Source: Bartonella krasnovii
GTDB taxonomy: Bacteria > Pseudomonadota > Alphaproteobacteria > Rhizobiales > Rhizobiaceae
Assembly (NCBI RefSeq): GCF_003606345.3
Contig: NZ_CP031844.2
Location: forward strand, 496,001 to 560,000
Direction: 5' to 3'
Length of the DNA stretch: 64,000 bases
Positions 20,120 through 29,380 of this stretch are shown here, piece after piece. Position numbers and translations under genes: made by a program. Positions within the stretch are counted from its first letter, which is position 1, and each line of letters begins with the position of its first letter. The notes under the pieces are model-generated. The model was not told where the DNA came from, made no database searches, and worked only from the letters and a program-made list of their open reading frames with translations.

Positions 20120-21610
20120 TTAGCCAATTTGTTCTGGAAGATAATTACTATCTGCCAGATCACTAAACCGTGTAAAGTCAGATTGAAAGGCAAGAGATAC
20201 GATTCCTGTTGGTCCGTGACGCTGTTTTGCAACAATGACATCAGCTTTCCCCATAATTTTATCCATTTCATCTTGCCATTTTGTATGTTCAAGAGTGCCC
20301 AATTTGGGTTCTTCATTTTTGAAATAATATTCTTCACGATAAACAAATAGAACGATGTCGGCATCTTGCTCGATAGAACCAGATTCACGTAAGTCAGAGA
20401 GTTGTGGACGTTTATCTGTTCTGTTTTCAACTTGGCGCGAAAGCTGTGATAGAGCAATAATAGGAACATTCAACTCTTTCGCTAATGCTTTTAATCCTGT
20501 GGTAATTTCTGTGATTTCTTGAACACGATTTTCTGATGAACGTTTTGAACTGCTTGTCATGAGTTGGATATAATCAATAAACAAGACGTCTAAACCATGT
20601 TGTCGCTTAAGACGTCGTGCGCGAGCCGCTAGTTGCGTAATTGATATTCCCCCAGTTTGATCAATATAAAGGGGGGCCTTTTGGAGTTGGTTTACCGCAC
20701 GAATGATTTTTGAAAATTGTTCATCTGAAATGTTCCCCCGTCGAATATCAGAAGAAGAGACTTCTGTTTGTTCAGAAATAATACGAGTTGCAAGCTGTTC
20801 TGAGGACATTTCAAGGGAGAAGAATCCTACAATACCGCCTTCATTTTCTTGGTTATTACTATTATGATTATAAGCATTGGCAATATTAAAGGCAATGTTG
20901 GTCGCTAGTGAGGTTTTCCCCATACCAGGGCGTCCTGCAAGAATAATTAGGTCAGATGCTTGTAATCCCCCCATTTTTTCATCAAGTGTTTTAATATGGG
21001 TAGCTATCCCCGATAATTGTGAAGAACGCTGCTTTGCTGCACTTGCCATATCTATAGCTTTTTTGACCGCCTCATTAAAATTTTCAAATCCACCTCCATA
21101 TTTTCCTTTTTCTGCCAGCTCAAATAACTGATTTTCAACAGTTTCAATTTGTTGGGTAGGCGTAAGCTCTACTGGAGCATCGAAAGCTGTATTGACAACT
21201 TGAGTTCCAAGGTTAATCAAAGAACGACGGATAAAAAGGTCGTAAATAACGCGTCCATAATCTTCAGCGTTAATAATGGTGACTGCCTCTTTGGCCAAGC
21301 GAACAACATACTGGTATACCGTAATATCTCCAATTTTCTCTTCCATTTGGATATAGGGCTTGATCGTAACCGGATCTACACGTTTACCCGTTTTGATAAG
21401 GTGAGATAAAACAGCATAAATCTTTTGATGCAATGGTTCAAAAAAATGTTCTGGTTTTAGAAAATCCGAAACGCGGTCTAGAGAATCATTGTTGATAAAG
21501 ATGGCACCAAGTAATGCTTGTTCAGCTTCAATATTATGCGGAAGTTGTCGAAAAGAAGGAGAATCTTCTTTTTTTGAAGAGCTAATATTAACAACGCTAG
21601 TTTCTTCCAT
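20120..21610 (-). CDS. dnaB: Replicative DNA helicase DnaB
   Basis: DnaB is the hexameric 5'-3' helicase at the replication fork. The N-terminal domain starts LPHNIEAEQALLGAIF. The C-terminal RecA-like domain has Walker A AGRPGMGKTSLA, Walker B VLFIDYIQLM, and the SGSIEQDADIVLFVYREEYY region. The length of 496 aa is normal and there is no intein. It is downstream of rplI, separated by about 600 non-coding bases that probably hold its own promoter, and is followed closely by radA. Confidence 0.95.
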   Translation of the reverse strand: MEETSVVNISSSKKEDSPSFRQLPHNIEAEQALLGAIFINNDSLDRVSDFLKPEHFFEPLHQKIYAVLSHLIKTGKRVDPVTIKPYIQMEEKIGDITVYQYVVRLAKEAVTIINAEDYGRVIYDLFIRRSLINLGTQVVNTAFDAPVELTPTQQIETVENQLFELAEKGKYGGGFENFNEAVKKAIDMASAAKQRSSQLSGIATHIKTLDEKMGGLQASDLIILAGRPGMGKTSLATNIAFNIANAYNHNSNNQENEGGIVGFFSLEMSSEQLATRIISEQTEVSSSDIRRGNISDEQFSKIIRAVNQLQKAPLYIDQTGGISITQLAARARRLKRQHGLDVLFIDYIQLMTSSSKRSSENRVQEITEITTGLKALAKELNVPIIALSQLSRQVENRTDKRPQLSDLRESGSIEQDADIVLFVYREEYYFKNEEPKLGTLEHTKWQDEMDKIMGKADVIVAKQRHGPTGIVSLAFQSDFTRFSDLADSNYLPEQIG

Positions 21611-22208
21611 AATATTTTCTCACTGAAATTCCAAGTCTAGCGACTTTAGGTAATAAATTAAAAATCGTACATTAAAAGAATAGAGCTACAAAGCTTCATT
21701 TTAAGTTAAAATCTATAATTTTTAAAAAACTCTCTTCTAATGGCTCATTTATCATTCGTGTATTGTTAAGATGACATCTATTTCGTATGTTTTACTTTTA
21801 TAATATGTGATTTCTAAGTGGCATTTTCAGCACTCTAAATTGAAGTATTTTGAAATTATGTGATTTTAAAATTCTCATGCTGGTGTAAGTGAAATGACTT
21901 CTTTAGAGTTGAAACCATTGTAGATCACACGAGGATATCATTAATTAGCCGTTCATGCAAAGTTTACTCTTAAGAGTGGAGTTTTAAATTATTTTTTGCT
22001 TTTATGCTGAAGAAGCAAAAGCATTTTTTCTTATTGCTGTTATCATTTCTGGTATGGAATGTGCTTACATGATATATTTCTAATTCTTCATAAAAATTAG
22101 ATTCTTTATATACAATAGCCATAAAATACCCAGTTTAAAAGCATGAGTATTTTATGACCAATATTTTAAATAGAATAAAAGATATAAAATAGAAAACAAA
22201 AGGAGGAA
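21611..22208. other. Intergenic region, dnaB to rplI
   Basis: This is about 600 bases between two minus-strand genes, including the expected dnaB promoter and any rplI terminator. No coding remnant or RNA gene is evident. The clearest structure is a small hairpin, TGCTTTT at 21997-22003 with AAAAGCA at 22017-22023, followed on the plus strand by six T. Its orientation does not serve either flanking gene in an obvious way. Confidence 0.45.
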
Positions 22209-22805
22209 TTAAGCTTCTTGATGAGAACTGGTTATATCGTTATCATTAATTGCTTCTGCCAACAATTCTTCCTGATTTTCTTCTAATATTTCTTCTTGAA
22301 TATTATATATCTCTTCAGAAGAAGTAAGCGTTTCACCTTCTGCTTGGCGTTGTGCTTCACTGGTAGAACGTGCAACGTTAATAACCACAGAAATTTGAAC
22401 TTCAGGATGAAGGCTAAGCGTAATCGTATGAAGACCGATCATTTTTATTGGATGATTAAGTTCAATTTGATTTCGCCCAATAGAGAATCCTTCATCTGTT
22501 ATGATTTCAGCAATATCACGCGTTGACACAGATCCATAAAGTTGTCCTGTTTCACCAGCAGAACGAACAGCAATAAATGATTGACCATCAAGTTTTTCAG
22601 CAATTTTTTGCGCTTCGCTTTTACGTTCAAGGTTACGTGCTTCAAGTTGTGCGCGTTGGATCTCAAAGTGTTTTTTATTCGCTTCATTTGCGCGTAAAGC
22701 TTTACCTTGAGGCAAGAGAAAATTACGTGCATAACCATCTTTCACTGAGACAATATCACCCATCTGACCAAGACGCGGAATGCGCTCAAGTAGAATAATA
22801 TCCAT
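22209..22805 (-). CDS. rplI: 50S ribosomal protein L9
   Basis: L9 is a 23S rRNA-binding protein that limits ribosome slippage. The N-terminal signature [19 protein letters not shown] and [13 protein letters not shown] (about residues 24-37) is clear. The C-terminal domain follows a charged helix. At 198 aa it is longer than the 150 or so of enterobacterial L9. The extra residues form an acidic tail rich in Glu, from about 160 onward. Such extensions occur in alphaproteobacteria. It follows the DUF2232 gene after 25 bases. Confidence 0.95.
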   Translation of the reverse strand: MDIILLERIPRLGQMGDIVSVKDGYARNFLLPQGKALRANEANKKHFEIQRAQLEARNLERKSEAQKIAEKLDGQSFIAVRSAGETGQLYGSVSTRDIAEIITDEGFSIGRNQIELNHPIKMIGLHTITLSLHPEVQISVVINVARSTSEAQRQAEGETLTSSEEIYNIQEEILEENQEELLAEAINDNDITSSHQEA

Positions 22806-22830
22806 AGTTTTTCCTTTCGAACAAATAAAT

Positions 22831-23811
22831 TTAGGGAAGTTTTTTGTGTGATTGAAAGTTGGATTGAATAGCAGCCCAAATGCCCATCAAAAGTATCATG
22901 AAAGAAACAGGAGGGAAAAAAACGACAGTTAAAATAGCAATATAAACAAAAGAAAGTATAATAACTCTCCCTTTAACCCCTTTTGTAATATTATGAAGAT
23001 AGGCTAGACCGCTAATTGATATGATGACAATATAGGCAGAGCTAAAGACAAGTGTACCCAAATTAAGAGAATCGTTCAATTCAGTCATTGATGCGATAGA
23101 AGCGAGAATGAAAATAACAATTCCAGAAATTGGAAGGCGAAGAGTTCTGCTCCAGTCATCTCGAGGTCTTTTCAGCCACCTCATATATTGGGCTGTTATC
23201 ATTGAAAAATAAAGATTACCAATGAGAAAAATCAAACTATAAAACACCAGAGCAATAGCTGCTAAAGTTGCAGCATGTGCCATTAAAAATTCACTAAAAT
23301 TAAGCATATTAGCTTCTTGTAATGACGGCAATTGTTGTAGAGCTTGAGCGATGTTTTCAATAACTTTTTTTGCAATAAGAGGGGTATTGGGACTGGTTTT
23401 CACATAGAGTACAATGAAGGTGACTATAAGAGCAATAAAGTTGGTTAAATGAAAAATAACGGATGATAACGGATACCATATTAATGTGTTTCCTTTTTGC
23501 GCTGGTCGTGCCAATCCAATAAGCCAAGAGGCATAAACAGCAGGAAGAAAAAATAACAGCATAAGCCCAAGAGCAATGTAGATATCCGTGGCAATGAAAA
23601 GAACAACAGTCGCACTTATTAAGGCAACGAAGCTGGCAAATGTTCCTTGACTGAACGCAACAATAAAAATTGGCAATGAAAAAAAGCAGCCAAAAAGAAA
23701 AGAAAAAAAGGGAGCGATATTGGCAACACTGATGATTGCCATTCCTATCACAACAGCAAACAATCCTGCCAAAACACCAGATAATATCTCATCAATACGA
23801 TTTTTTATCAT
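22831..23811 (-). CDS. DUF2232 membrane protein
   Basis: This 326-residue inner-membrane protein has about eight hydrophobic segments, beginning with [19 protein letters not shown] and [17 protein letters not shown]. The overall pattern and its place between rpsR and rplI match the DUF2232 family, conserved in this operon across rhizobia. There is no catalytic motif that I recognise. Its position inside a ribosomal operon suggests constitutive expression, but the function is unknown. Confidence 0.8.
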   Translation of the reverse strand: MIKNRIDEILSGVLAGLFAVVIGMAIISVANIAPFFSFLFGCFFSLPIFIVAFSQGTFASFVALISATVVLFIATDIYIALGLMLLFFLPAVYASWLIGLARPAQKGNTLIWYPLSSVIFHLTNFIALIVTFIVLYVKTSPNTPLIAKKVIENIAQALQQLPSLQEANMLNFSEFLMAHAATLAAIALVFYSLIFLIGNLYFSMITAQYMRWLKRPRDDWSRTLRLPISGIVIFILASIASMTELNDSLNLGTLVFSSAYIVIISISGLAYLHNITKGVKGRVIILSFVYIAILTVVFFPPVSFMILLMGIWAAIQSNFQSHKKLP

Positions 23812-23962
23812 TTATTGCTGTCCTGCTTTCTGCAGTTAGAGGCATGTTGATACCTCAACTTTTATATTTAATAGCTTAACATAAAATACAATAAGCTATT
23901 TTTCTAAACCATACAAGAAAAGCAACTGAAGAGTTTCTCCAGTTGCAAAGTGTCTTGATCGT

Positions 23963-24214
23963 TTATTTTATAACGTATGGAAGTAAGCCTAAAAAGCGAG
24001 CACGTTTGATAGCATTAGCTAATTCACGCTGTTTTTTCTGACTAACAGCCGTAATTCGTGAAGGAACAATTTTCCCACGTTCAGAAATATAACGTTGTAA
24101 TAATTTGATATCTTTATAATCAATTTTAGGAGCATTCGTCCCTGAAAAAGGACATGTTTTACGACGACGATGAAAAGGACGACGTGCAGAGTTTTGATTC
24201 GTATCAGTCATCAT
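23963..24214 (-). CDS. rpsR: 30S ribosomal protein S18
   Basis: S18 binds the 16S central domain together with S6. The 83-residue protein has the family hallmark RRKTCPFSG near the N-terminus, then [29 protein letters not shown] (shown here only in part of its length) and a C-terminal [11 protein letters not shown]. It overlaps the rpsF stop by 4 bases, so S6 and S18 are coupled, which suits their 1:1 complex. Confidence 0.95.
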   Translation of the reverse strand: MMTDTNQNSARRPFHRRRKTCPFSGTNAPKIDYKDIKLLQRYISERGKIVPSRITAVSQKKQRELANAIKRARFLGLLPYVIK

Positions 24215-24618
24215 TCTACCTCTTCCATAGCATTTTCACGTTGACGACGTGGAGAGCGAGAGCGCTCTTCATCCTGACCAGCGTGCGCATTGCGATCAAG
24301 GTGTGAAAGCATCGCAGATTTTTCTTTTTCGTGTTTTTCTACACGAATGGTCATATAGCGCAAAATATCTTCATTGATTCGCATCTGACGTTCCATCTCA
24401 GCAATTGCTGCAGCTGGTGCATCAATATTGACCAGGACATAATAAGCCTTACGGTTTTTACGAATACGATAAGCAAGAGGACGAAGTCCCCAATTTTCTA
24501 CACGCCCAACTTTTCCACCGTGCGTTTCAATGACACCTTTGTAAAGGTTCAAAAGTTCATCAACTTGCTGCGGTGCAATGTCTTGTCGGGCAAGGAACAT
24601 ATGTTCATAAAGAGCCAT
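24211..24618 (-). CDS. rpsF: 30S ribosomal protein S6
   Basis: S6 forms a heterodimer with S18 on the small-subunit platform. The N-terminus [14 protein letters not shown] and the motif [20 protein letters not shown] identify it. The 135-residue protein has a charged C-terminal tail of about 30 residues rich in Arg and Glu. ATG 24618 is preceded by GAAAGG. An in-frame ATG 18 bases earlier is less likely. It is the first gene of the rpsF-rpsR-DUF2232-rplI group and follows a structured leader. Confidence 0.95.
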   Translation of the reverse strand: MALYEHMFLARQDIAPQQVDELLNLYKGVIETHGGKVGRVENWGLRPLAYRIRKNRKAYYVLVNIDAPAAAIAEMERQMRINEDILRYMTIRVEKHEKEKSAMLSHLDRNAHAGQDEERSRSPRRQRENAMEEVE

Positions 24619-24840
24619 TGTTTTGCCTTTCTTCAATTAAATTTTACCGGTTTTAGCGCAAAGCCTCTGCGACTTGTCTTTTTGGGAAACCCAAAGAAGA
24701 AAGGACGCGTTTACAATTTGAGACACCTCAGAGCGGAGACACGGGAGGACGGAAACATTGTATTTCCTACTGATATTTTTCAGCCCTCCGTTCAACCTCC
24801 AGCTAAATGCCGGCAACGAACATTTCACATCTACAGGTTA
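24619..24840 (-). promoter_or_regulatory. Structured 5' leader of rpsF
   Basis: The leader of about 220 bases looks GC-richer than neighbouring spacers. Read on the minus strand, GGAGG, a 4-base TTGA bulge and ACGGA (24800-24787) can pair with TCCGTCCTCC (24753-24744), giving ten base pairs. A smaller TTTGGG/CCCAAA hairpin lies at 24681-24695. Many bacteria have an S6:S18-binding leader that autoregulates this operon. This may be such an element, but I could not match its consensus. Confidence 0.45.
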
Positions 24841-24964
24841 TCCTTTAAAATAGCAAGTTTATATACATAAAAAAAATGGATTTATTAAATCTTGATATAT
24901 TTTCAGTATATTTCTCTCTTCTACAAAGAGATAGTGCTGTAACATACAGATAAAGGAGAGAAAA

Positions 24965-25552
24965 ATGGATTTTTTAAACCAGATTGATGTTACGCTCTTT
25001 AAGATGTTAGTCGGCAACCATCAGTCTTGGTCAATTTTATTTTTGTTGAGTATTTTTTGTGCAAAGTTTTTAATTTACATTATTCCTCTTCATCTTTGTC
25101 TGTTGTGGTTTTGTGGTGGAGAAAGGGAGCGATGTGTTGTGCTAAGCATTTGCGTGAGCATTTGTACGGCTCTTTTTATAGGTTATCTCATTTCTCTCAT
25201 TTATTTTCATCCACGCCCATTCGTTGTAGGCTTGACGACACCGCTGATTAAACATCGTGCAACAGCTTCTTTTCCTAGTAATCATGCCCTGACCATTGCA
25301 TCTTATACAGCAAGCTTTTATTTCTACCGATACAAAGGTACTTTTAAATTTGCTGTGGTATTTTTATGCTTGATCTGTTGGGCACGCATCTTTGTGGGGG
25401 TACATTATCCCTTTGATATTTTAGCAGGTACAATTTTAGGAGGTCTCATAAGTCTGGGGGTTATTCAGTTTATAGCTCCATATTTTCCTAAGTTTTTATA
25501 TCAAATTCCACCCCTAAAATATAATTTTAAGAGAGATATTCACTCTAAATAA
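24965..25552 (+). CDS. PAP2-family phosphatase, possible undecaprenyl-PP phosphatase
   Basis: This 195-residue membrane phosphatase is of the PAP2 type. The three catalytic motifs are visible: HPRPFVVG (the RP part of the first motif, around residue 83), SFPSNHALT (the second, with catalytic His), and RIFVGVHYPFDILAG (the third). About five membrane segments surround them. The BcrC-like layout suggests dephosphorylation of undecaprenyl pyrophosphate or a lipid phosphate at the periplasmic face. Substrate assignment is inference. The ribosome site AGGAGAG precedes ATG 24965. Confidence 0.82.
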   Translation: MDFLNQIDVTLFKMLVGNHQSWSILFLLSIFCAKFLIYIIPLHLCLLWFCGGERERCVVLSICVSICTALFIGYLISLIYFHPRPFVVGLTTPLIKHRATASFPSNHALTIASYTASFYFYRYKGTFKFAVVFLCLICWARIFVGVHYPFDILAGTILGGLISLGVIQFIAPYFPKFLYQIPPLKYNFKRDIHSK

Positions 25553-25630
25553 AGTACTTTATCTTGACTTTCTGCAGATGAATAAGGTCAAAAGAAAATA
25601 ATTTAATGGCACAATTTTAGGAGTCGATGA

Positions 25631-26575
25631 ATGGGTGCAGCTTTTATTTTTCCAGGACAAGGGAGTCAACTTGTTGGGATGGGGAAGGCGCTTGCAGAAC
25701 AATTTTGTGCGGCGCGAATAGTTTTTGAGGAAGTTGATGATGCTTTGGGCGAGAAATTATCGGAGATCATTTTTGAAGGACCAGAAAATGTTTTAACGTT
25801 AACAGCTAATGCACAACCAGCATTAATGGCTGTATCCATGGCTGTCATTCGTGTGATGGAACATTTAGGGCTTCGTATAGAAGAACGGGTAAAGTTTGTC
25901 GCCGGTCATTCTTTAGGCGAATATTCAGCTCTTTGTGCTGCTGGTACATTCAGTCTTACAGATACGGCAAGGCTTTTGCGCATTCGTGGCAATGCTATGC
26001 AGGCTGCTGTTCCAGTTGGTGAAGGTGCTATGGCAGCACTTATTGGTTTGGAAGAGCACGTTGTGGAAAAAATTTGCGAAACTGTTTCTGGAGAAGGACT
26101 ATGCCAGATTGCCAATGATAATGGTGGTGGGCAAATTGTTATTTCAGGTGAAGTAAAAGCCGTTGAGACAGCGGTAGAGATTGCATCAACAAAAGGTGCA
26201 AAACGTGCACTGCTTCTTCCGGTTTCTGCACCTTTTCATTCGTCTTTAATGCAGCCTGCTGCGGATGCCATGAAGAAAGCGCTTTTGACTGTTAACAAAG
26301 CGGCTCCTATTATTCCTTTGATCGCTAATGTTTCTGTTGCACCAGAAAGTGATCCTGAGCGTATTGCTACACTTCTTGTTCAACAAGTAACAGGGAGGGT
26401 GCGGTGGCGTGAAACAATAGAATGGATCGGTTCTCAAGGGGTTGATATGCTTTTTGAAGTTGGTTCTGGAAAAGTATTAACAGGTTTAACGCGTCGTATT
26501 AACAAGGATATAAAAGGGATAAAGATTGAAACAGTTGATGAAATAGAATCAGCGCTCAGAATGCTTGGCGTTTAA
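25631..26575 (+). CDS. fabD: Malonyl-CoA-ACP transacylase
   Basis: FabD moves malonyl from CoA to ACP, supplying the extender unit for fatty acid synthesis. The oxyanion-hole motif is FPGQGSQLVGMG near the N-terminus. The nucleophile is Ser94 in AGHSLGEYSA, and the catalytic His lies in SAPFHSSLMQ. The length of 314 aa is normal. AGGAG at 25619-25623 precedes the ATG. It is the first gene of the fabD-fabG-acpP-fabF cluster. Confidence 0.95.
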   Translation: MGAAFIFPGQGSQLVGMGKALAEQFCAARIVFEEVDDALGEKLSEIIFEGPENVLTLTANAQPALMAVSMAVIRVMEHLGLRIEERVKFVAGHSLGEYSALCAAGTFSLTDTARLLRIRGNAMQAAVPVGEGAMAALIGLEEHVVEKICETVSGEGLCQIANDNGGGQIVISGEVKAVETAVEIASTKGAKRALLLPVSAPFHSSLMQPAADAMKKALLTVNKAAPIIPLIANVSVAPESDPERIATLLVQQVTGRVRWRETIEWIGSQGVDMLFEVGSGKVLTGLTRRINKDIKGIKIETVDEIESALRMLGV

Positions 26576-26595
26576 TCTATGAAGGAGTTAAAAAA

Positions 26596-27333
26596 ATGTT
26601 TAGATTAACAGGACGTAAAGCTCTTGTAACGGGGGCATCAGGAGGAATTGGTGAGGCAATTGCACGTTGTTTCCATGCACGAGGAGCTATTGTTGGACTT
26701 CATGGAACGCGTGAAGATAAGCTTAAAGAAGTGGCAGCAGAATTAGGACAGAATGTTTTTGTGTTTCCCGCTAATCTTTCTGAACGTCAATCAATTAAAC
26801 AATTGGCTGAAGTTGCAGAAAAAGAAATGGATGGCGTTGACATTTTGGTTAACAATGCGGGAATCACTAAGGATGGTCTTTTTGTGCGTATGCAAGATAA
26901 AGACTGGGATGATGTCTTAGAAGTTAACCTGACAGCGGCTTCTCTTTTGACACGTGAATTAGTGCATTTTATGATGCGTCGTCGTTACGGAAGAATTATT
27001 AATATTACATCTGTTGTTGGTGTTGTTGGAAATCCTGGGCAAACGAATTATTGTGCTGCAAAAGCAGGTTTGATAGGTTTTTCTAAAGCATTGGCACAAG
27101 AAATTGCTTCACGAAACATTACGGTCAATTGTATTGCTCCGGGATTTATTAAATCCGCCATGACAGATAAGCTTAATGAAAAGCAAAAAGAAGCCATTAT
27201 GGCTGCGATTCCAATGAAGCGTATGGGAAGCGGGCAAGAAATAGCTACAGCTGCTGTTTATCTAGCGAGCGATGAAGCGGCCTATATGACAGGTCAAACA
27301 CTGCATATTAATGGTGGAATGGCAATGATTTAA
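26596..27333 (+). CDS. fabG: 3-oxoacyl-ACP reductase
   Basis: FabG performs the NADPH-dependent reduction of 3-ketoacyl-ACP in the elongation cycle. It is an SDR enzyme with TGASGGIG at 12-19, NNAG in the NAG motif, Ser139, and Tyr152/Lys156 in NYCAAK. The C-terminal ASDEAAYMTGQTLHINGGM is characteristic of FabG. The length of 245 aa is exact for the family. It lies 20 bases after fabD with GAAGGAG as ribosome site. Confidence 0.95.
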   Translation: MFRLTGRKALVTGASGGIGEAIARCFHARGAIVGLHGTREDKLKEVAAELGQNVFVFPANLSERQSIKQLAEVAEKEMDGVDILVNNAGITKDGLFVRMQDKDWDDVLEVNLTAASLLTRELVHFMMRRRYGRIINITSVVGVVGNPGQTNYCAAKAGLIGFSKALAQEIASRNITVNCIAPGFIKSAMTDKLNEKQKEAIMAAIPMKRMGSGQEIATAAVYLASDEAAYMTGQTLHINGGMAMI

Positions 27334-27605
27334 GTATTTTCTTGTATTCCACATTGATTTATAAGTTGTATTATTTTAGATAGTAACAATTGAAATGGAA
27401 AGATGCGCTATTTCTTTAACATGGTCGTTGTTCAATTGTTGTTCAATTGATGTCGAAATGTCAGATTGGTTTATTTTGTAGGGGATATCCACAGGATGTT
27501 TTAAATCATTGCTAAAATCTTTTAAAGGAATACATCTATTGCTTGATTAGATGAGCCGATATAGTTAACCAAATTATAGGAAAATATAAATTCGAGGATT
27601 TCAAC
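27334..27605. other. Spacer fabG-acpP with 11-base tandem repeat
   Basis: This is 272 non-coding bases before acpP, probably carrying a strong acpP promoter. The unit TTGTTCAATTG occurs twice head to tail at 27428-27438 and 27439-27449. Each copy contains the palindromic core CAATTG. It could be an operator or chance repetition in AT-rich DNA. Confidence 0.4.
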
Positions 27606-27842
27606 ATGAGTGATACAGTAGAGCGCGTTAAGAAAATTATTGTGGAACATCTTGGGGTTAATGCTGATAAAGTCGTAGAAAATGCGAGCTTTATCGATGA
27701 TCTAGGAGCTGATAGCCTTGATACGGTTGAGCTCGTTATGGCTTTTGAAGAAGAATTTGGTGTAGAGATTCCAGATGAAGCTGCTGAAACGATTTTCACA
27801 GTTGGTGATGCAGTCAAGTTCATTGATAAAGCTTCTGCATGA
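27606..27842 (+). CDS. acpP: Acyl carrier protein
   Basis: This is the small acidic carrier of acyl chains during fatty acid and lipid A synthesis. It has 78 residues with the phosphopantetheine attachment Ser37 in [18 protein letters not shown]. It is the substrate of the holo-ACP synthase whose gene end is at the window start, and of FabD, FabG and FabF around it. GAGGATTT precedes the ATG. Confidence 0.97.
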   Translation: MSDTVERVKKIIVEHLGVNADKVVENASFIDDLGADSLDTVELVMAFEEEFGVEIPDEAAETIFTVGDAVKFIDKASA

Positions 27843-27944
27843 TTACTAAAAGGGCAAAGACATTCATTGTTTTTGCCTATATTCTTCGGGGTTCTTTTGA
27901 AAAGAGAGCTTTGAGAGTTGAAGTTTAGTTCAAGGTTAGAAGTT

Positions 27945-29207
27945 ATGAGACGTGTTGTTGTTACTGGTTTAGGTTTGGTATCTCCGTTGGCTGGTAATAT
28001 TGAATATAGTTGGAAACGGCTTCTTGAGGGGCGAAGTGGTGTTCGACGTATTACTGAATTTGATGTGTCTGATTTACCATGCCAGATTGCAGCGCGTATC
28101 CCCTTAGGCGATGGAACAGAGGGGACCTATAATGCTGATTTATATATGGAACCTAAAGAGCAACGAAAAGTTGATGCATTTATTGTTTATGCAATGGCTG
28201 CTGCTAACCAAGCACTTACAGATGCTGAATGGTTTCCTAAGAGTGATGAAGATCAGATTTGTACAGGAGTACTAATTGGTTCGGGGATTGGGGGGATTGA
28301 GGGCATTGTTGAAGCTGGTTATACGCTTCGTGATAAAGGTCCGCGCCGTGTTTCTCCCTTTTTTATTCCAGGACGTTTGATTAATCTTGCTTCTGGTTAT
28401 GTATCTATTCAATATGGTTTACGGGGACCAAATCATTCAGTTGTGACAGCTTGTTCGACAGGAGCTCATGCGATTGGTGATGCAGCGCGTTTGATTATGT
28501 TCGGTGATGCAGATGTTATGGTGGCAGGGGGGACAGAATCTCCGATAAATCGGATATCTCTTGCGGGCTTTGCTGCTTGTAGAGCTCTTTCTACTTGTCG
28601 CAACGATGATCCTGAACGGGCTTCACGTCCGTATGATGCTGATCGTGATGGTTTTGTGATGGGGGAGGGAGCAGCAGTTGTTGTTCTAGAAGAGCTGGAA
28701 CATGCTAAAAAACGAGGGGCACGTATTTATGCTGAGGTTATCGGCTATGGTTTATCGGGTGATGCTTACCACATTACAGCGCCTTCAGAAAGTGGTGAAG
28801 GGGCTCAGCGTAGTATGATGGCTGCTCTTAAGCGAGCACAAGTGGATGTGAGTGAACTTGATTATATTAATGCCCATGGTACATCAACGATGGCTGATTC
28901 CATAGAGCTAGCAGCTGTTGAACGTGTTTTGGGAAATTATGCACCACAAGTTTCTATGTCATCAACAAAATCTTCTATCGGGCATTTACTTGGTGCGGCT
29001 GGTGCTGCTGAGGCTATTTTTTGTATTTTAGCTATACGAGATAATATAGCGCCAGCGACACTTAATCTTGACAATCCATCAATTGAAACGAAAATCGATC
29101 TTGTTCCGCACAAACCACGTGAACGGAAGATCGATACGATTCTTTCTAATTCTTTTGGATTTGGTGGAACAAATGCATCATTGGTGATGCGACGTTTTAG
29201 GGGATAG
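27945..29207 (+). CDS. fabF: 3-oxoacyl-ACP synthase II
   Basis: FabF (KAS II) condenses malonyl-ACP with acyl-ACP to elongate fatty acids. The Cys-His-His triad is visible: Cys170 in VVTACSTGAH, His in NAHGTSTM, and His in KSSIGHLLGAAGA. The C-terminal NSFGFGGTNAS loop is typical. ATG 27945 follows AAGG at 27932-27935 and gives 420 aa. A start 27 bases upstream is less likely. Confidence 0.95.
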   Translation: MRRVVVTGLGLVSPLAGNIEYSWKRLLEGRSGVRRITEFDVSDLPCQIAARIPLGDGTEGTYNADLYMEPKEQRKVDAFIVYAMAAANQALTDAEWFPKSDEDQICTGVLIGSGIGGIEGIVEAGYTLRDKGPRRVSPFFIPGRLINLASGYVSIQYGLRGPNHSVVTACSTGAHAIGDAARLIMFGDADVMVAGGTESPINRISLAGFAACRALSTCRNDDPERASRPYDADRDGFVMGEGAAVVVLEELEHAKKRGARIYAEVIGYGLSGDAYHITAPSESGEGAQRSMMAALKRAQVDVSELDYINAHGTSTMADSIELAAVERVLGNYAPQVSMSSTKSSIGHLLGAAGAAEAIFCILAIRDNIAPATLNLDNPSIETKIDLVPHKPRERKIDTILSNSFGFGGTNASLVMRRFRG

Positions 29208-29301
29208 TAAATATTTTTATTTAATTTCTACTTTTGAATTTTCGCCTTTATCATAAGGTGGATAAGAAATTATAATATTGTCCTTAATCGCTATTGAGGG
29301 G

Positions 29302-29362
29302 TTATGTCCGATGTGAATAATGGAACATTATTAAAGGACATAAGTGATTCCTCTTCGAATCA
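29302..29362 (+). promoter_or_regulatory. Two adjacent inverted repeats upstream of mltG
   Basis: TTATGTCC (29302-29309) pairs with GGACATAA (29336-29343), and inside it AATAATG (29316-29322) pairs with CATTATT (29326-29332). Directly after, TGATTC and GAATCA form a second short hairpin (about 29345-29361). No T-run follows, so a simple fabF terminator is not obvious. It could be an operator or RNA structure. Confidence 0.45.
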
Positions 29363-29380
29363 TTAAGCAGATAGTTAGGC

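Noticed and set aside
24331-24870. Plus-strand frame of 179 codons opposite rpsF
   Set aside because: It overlaps rpsF and its leader on the other strand, has atypical composition, and no ribosome site.
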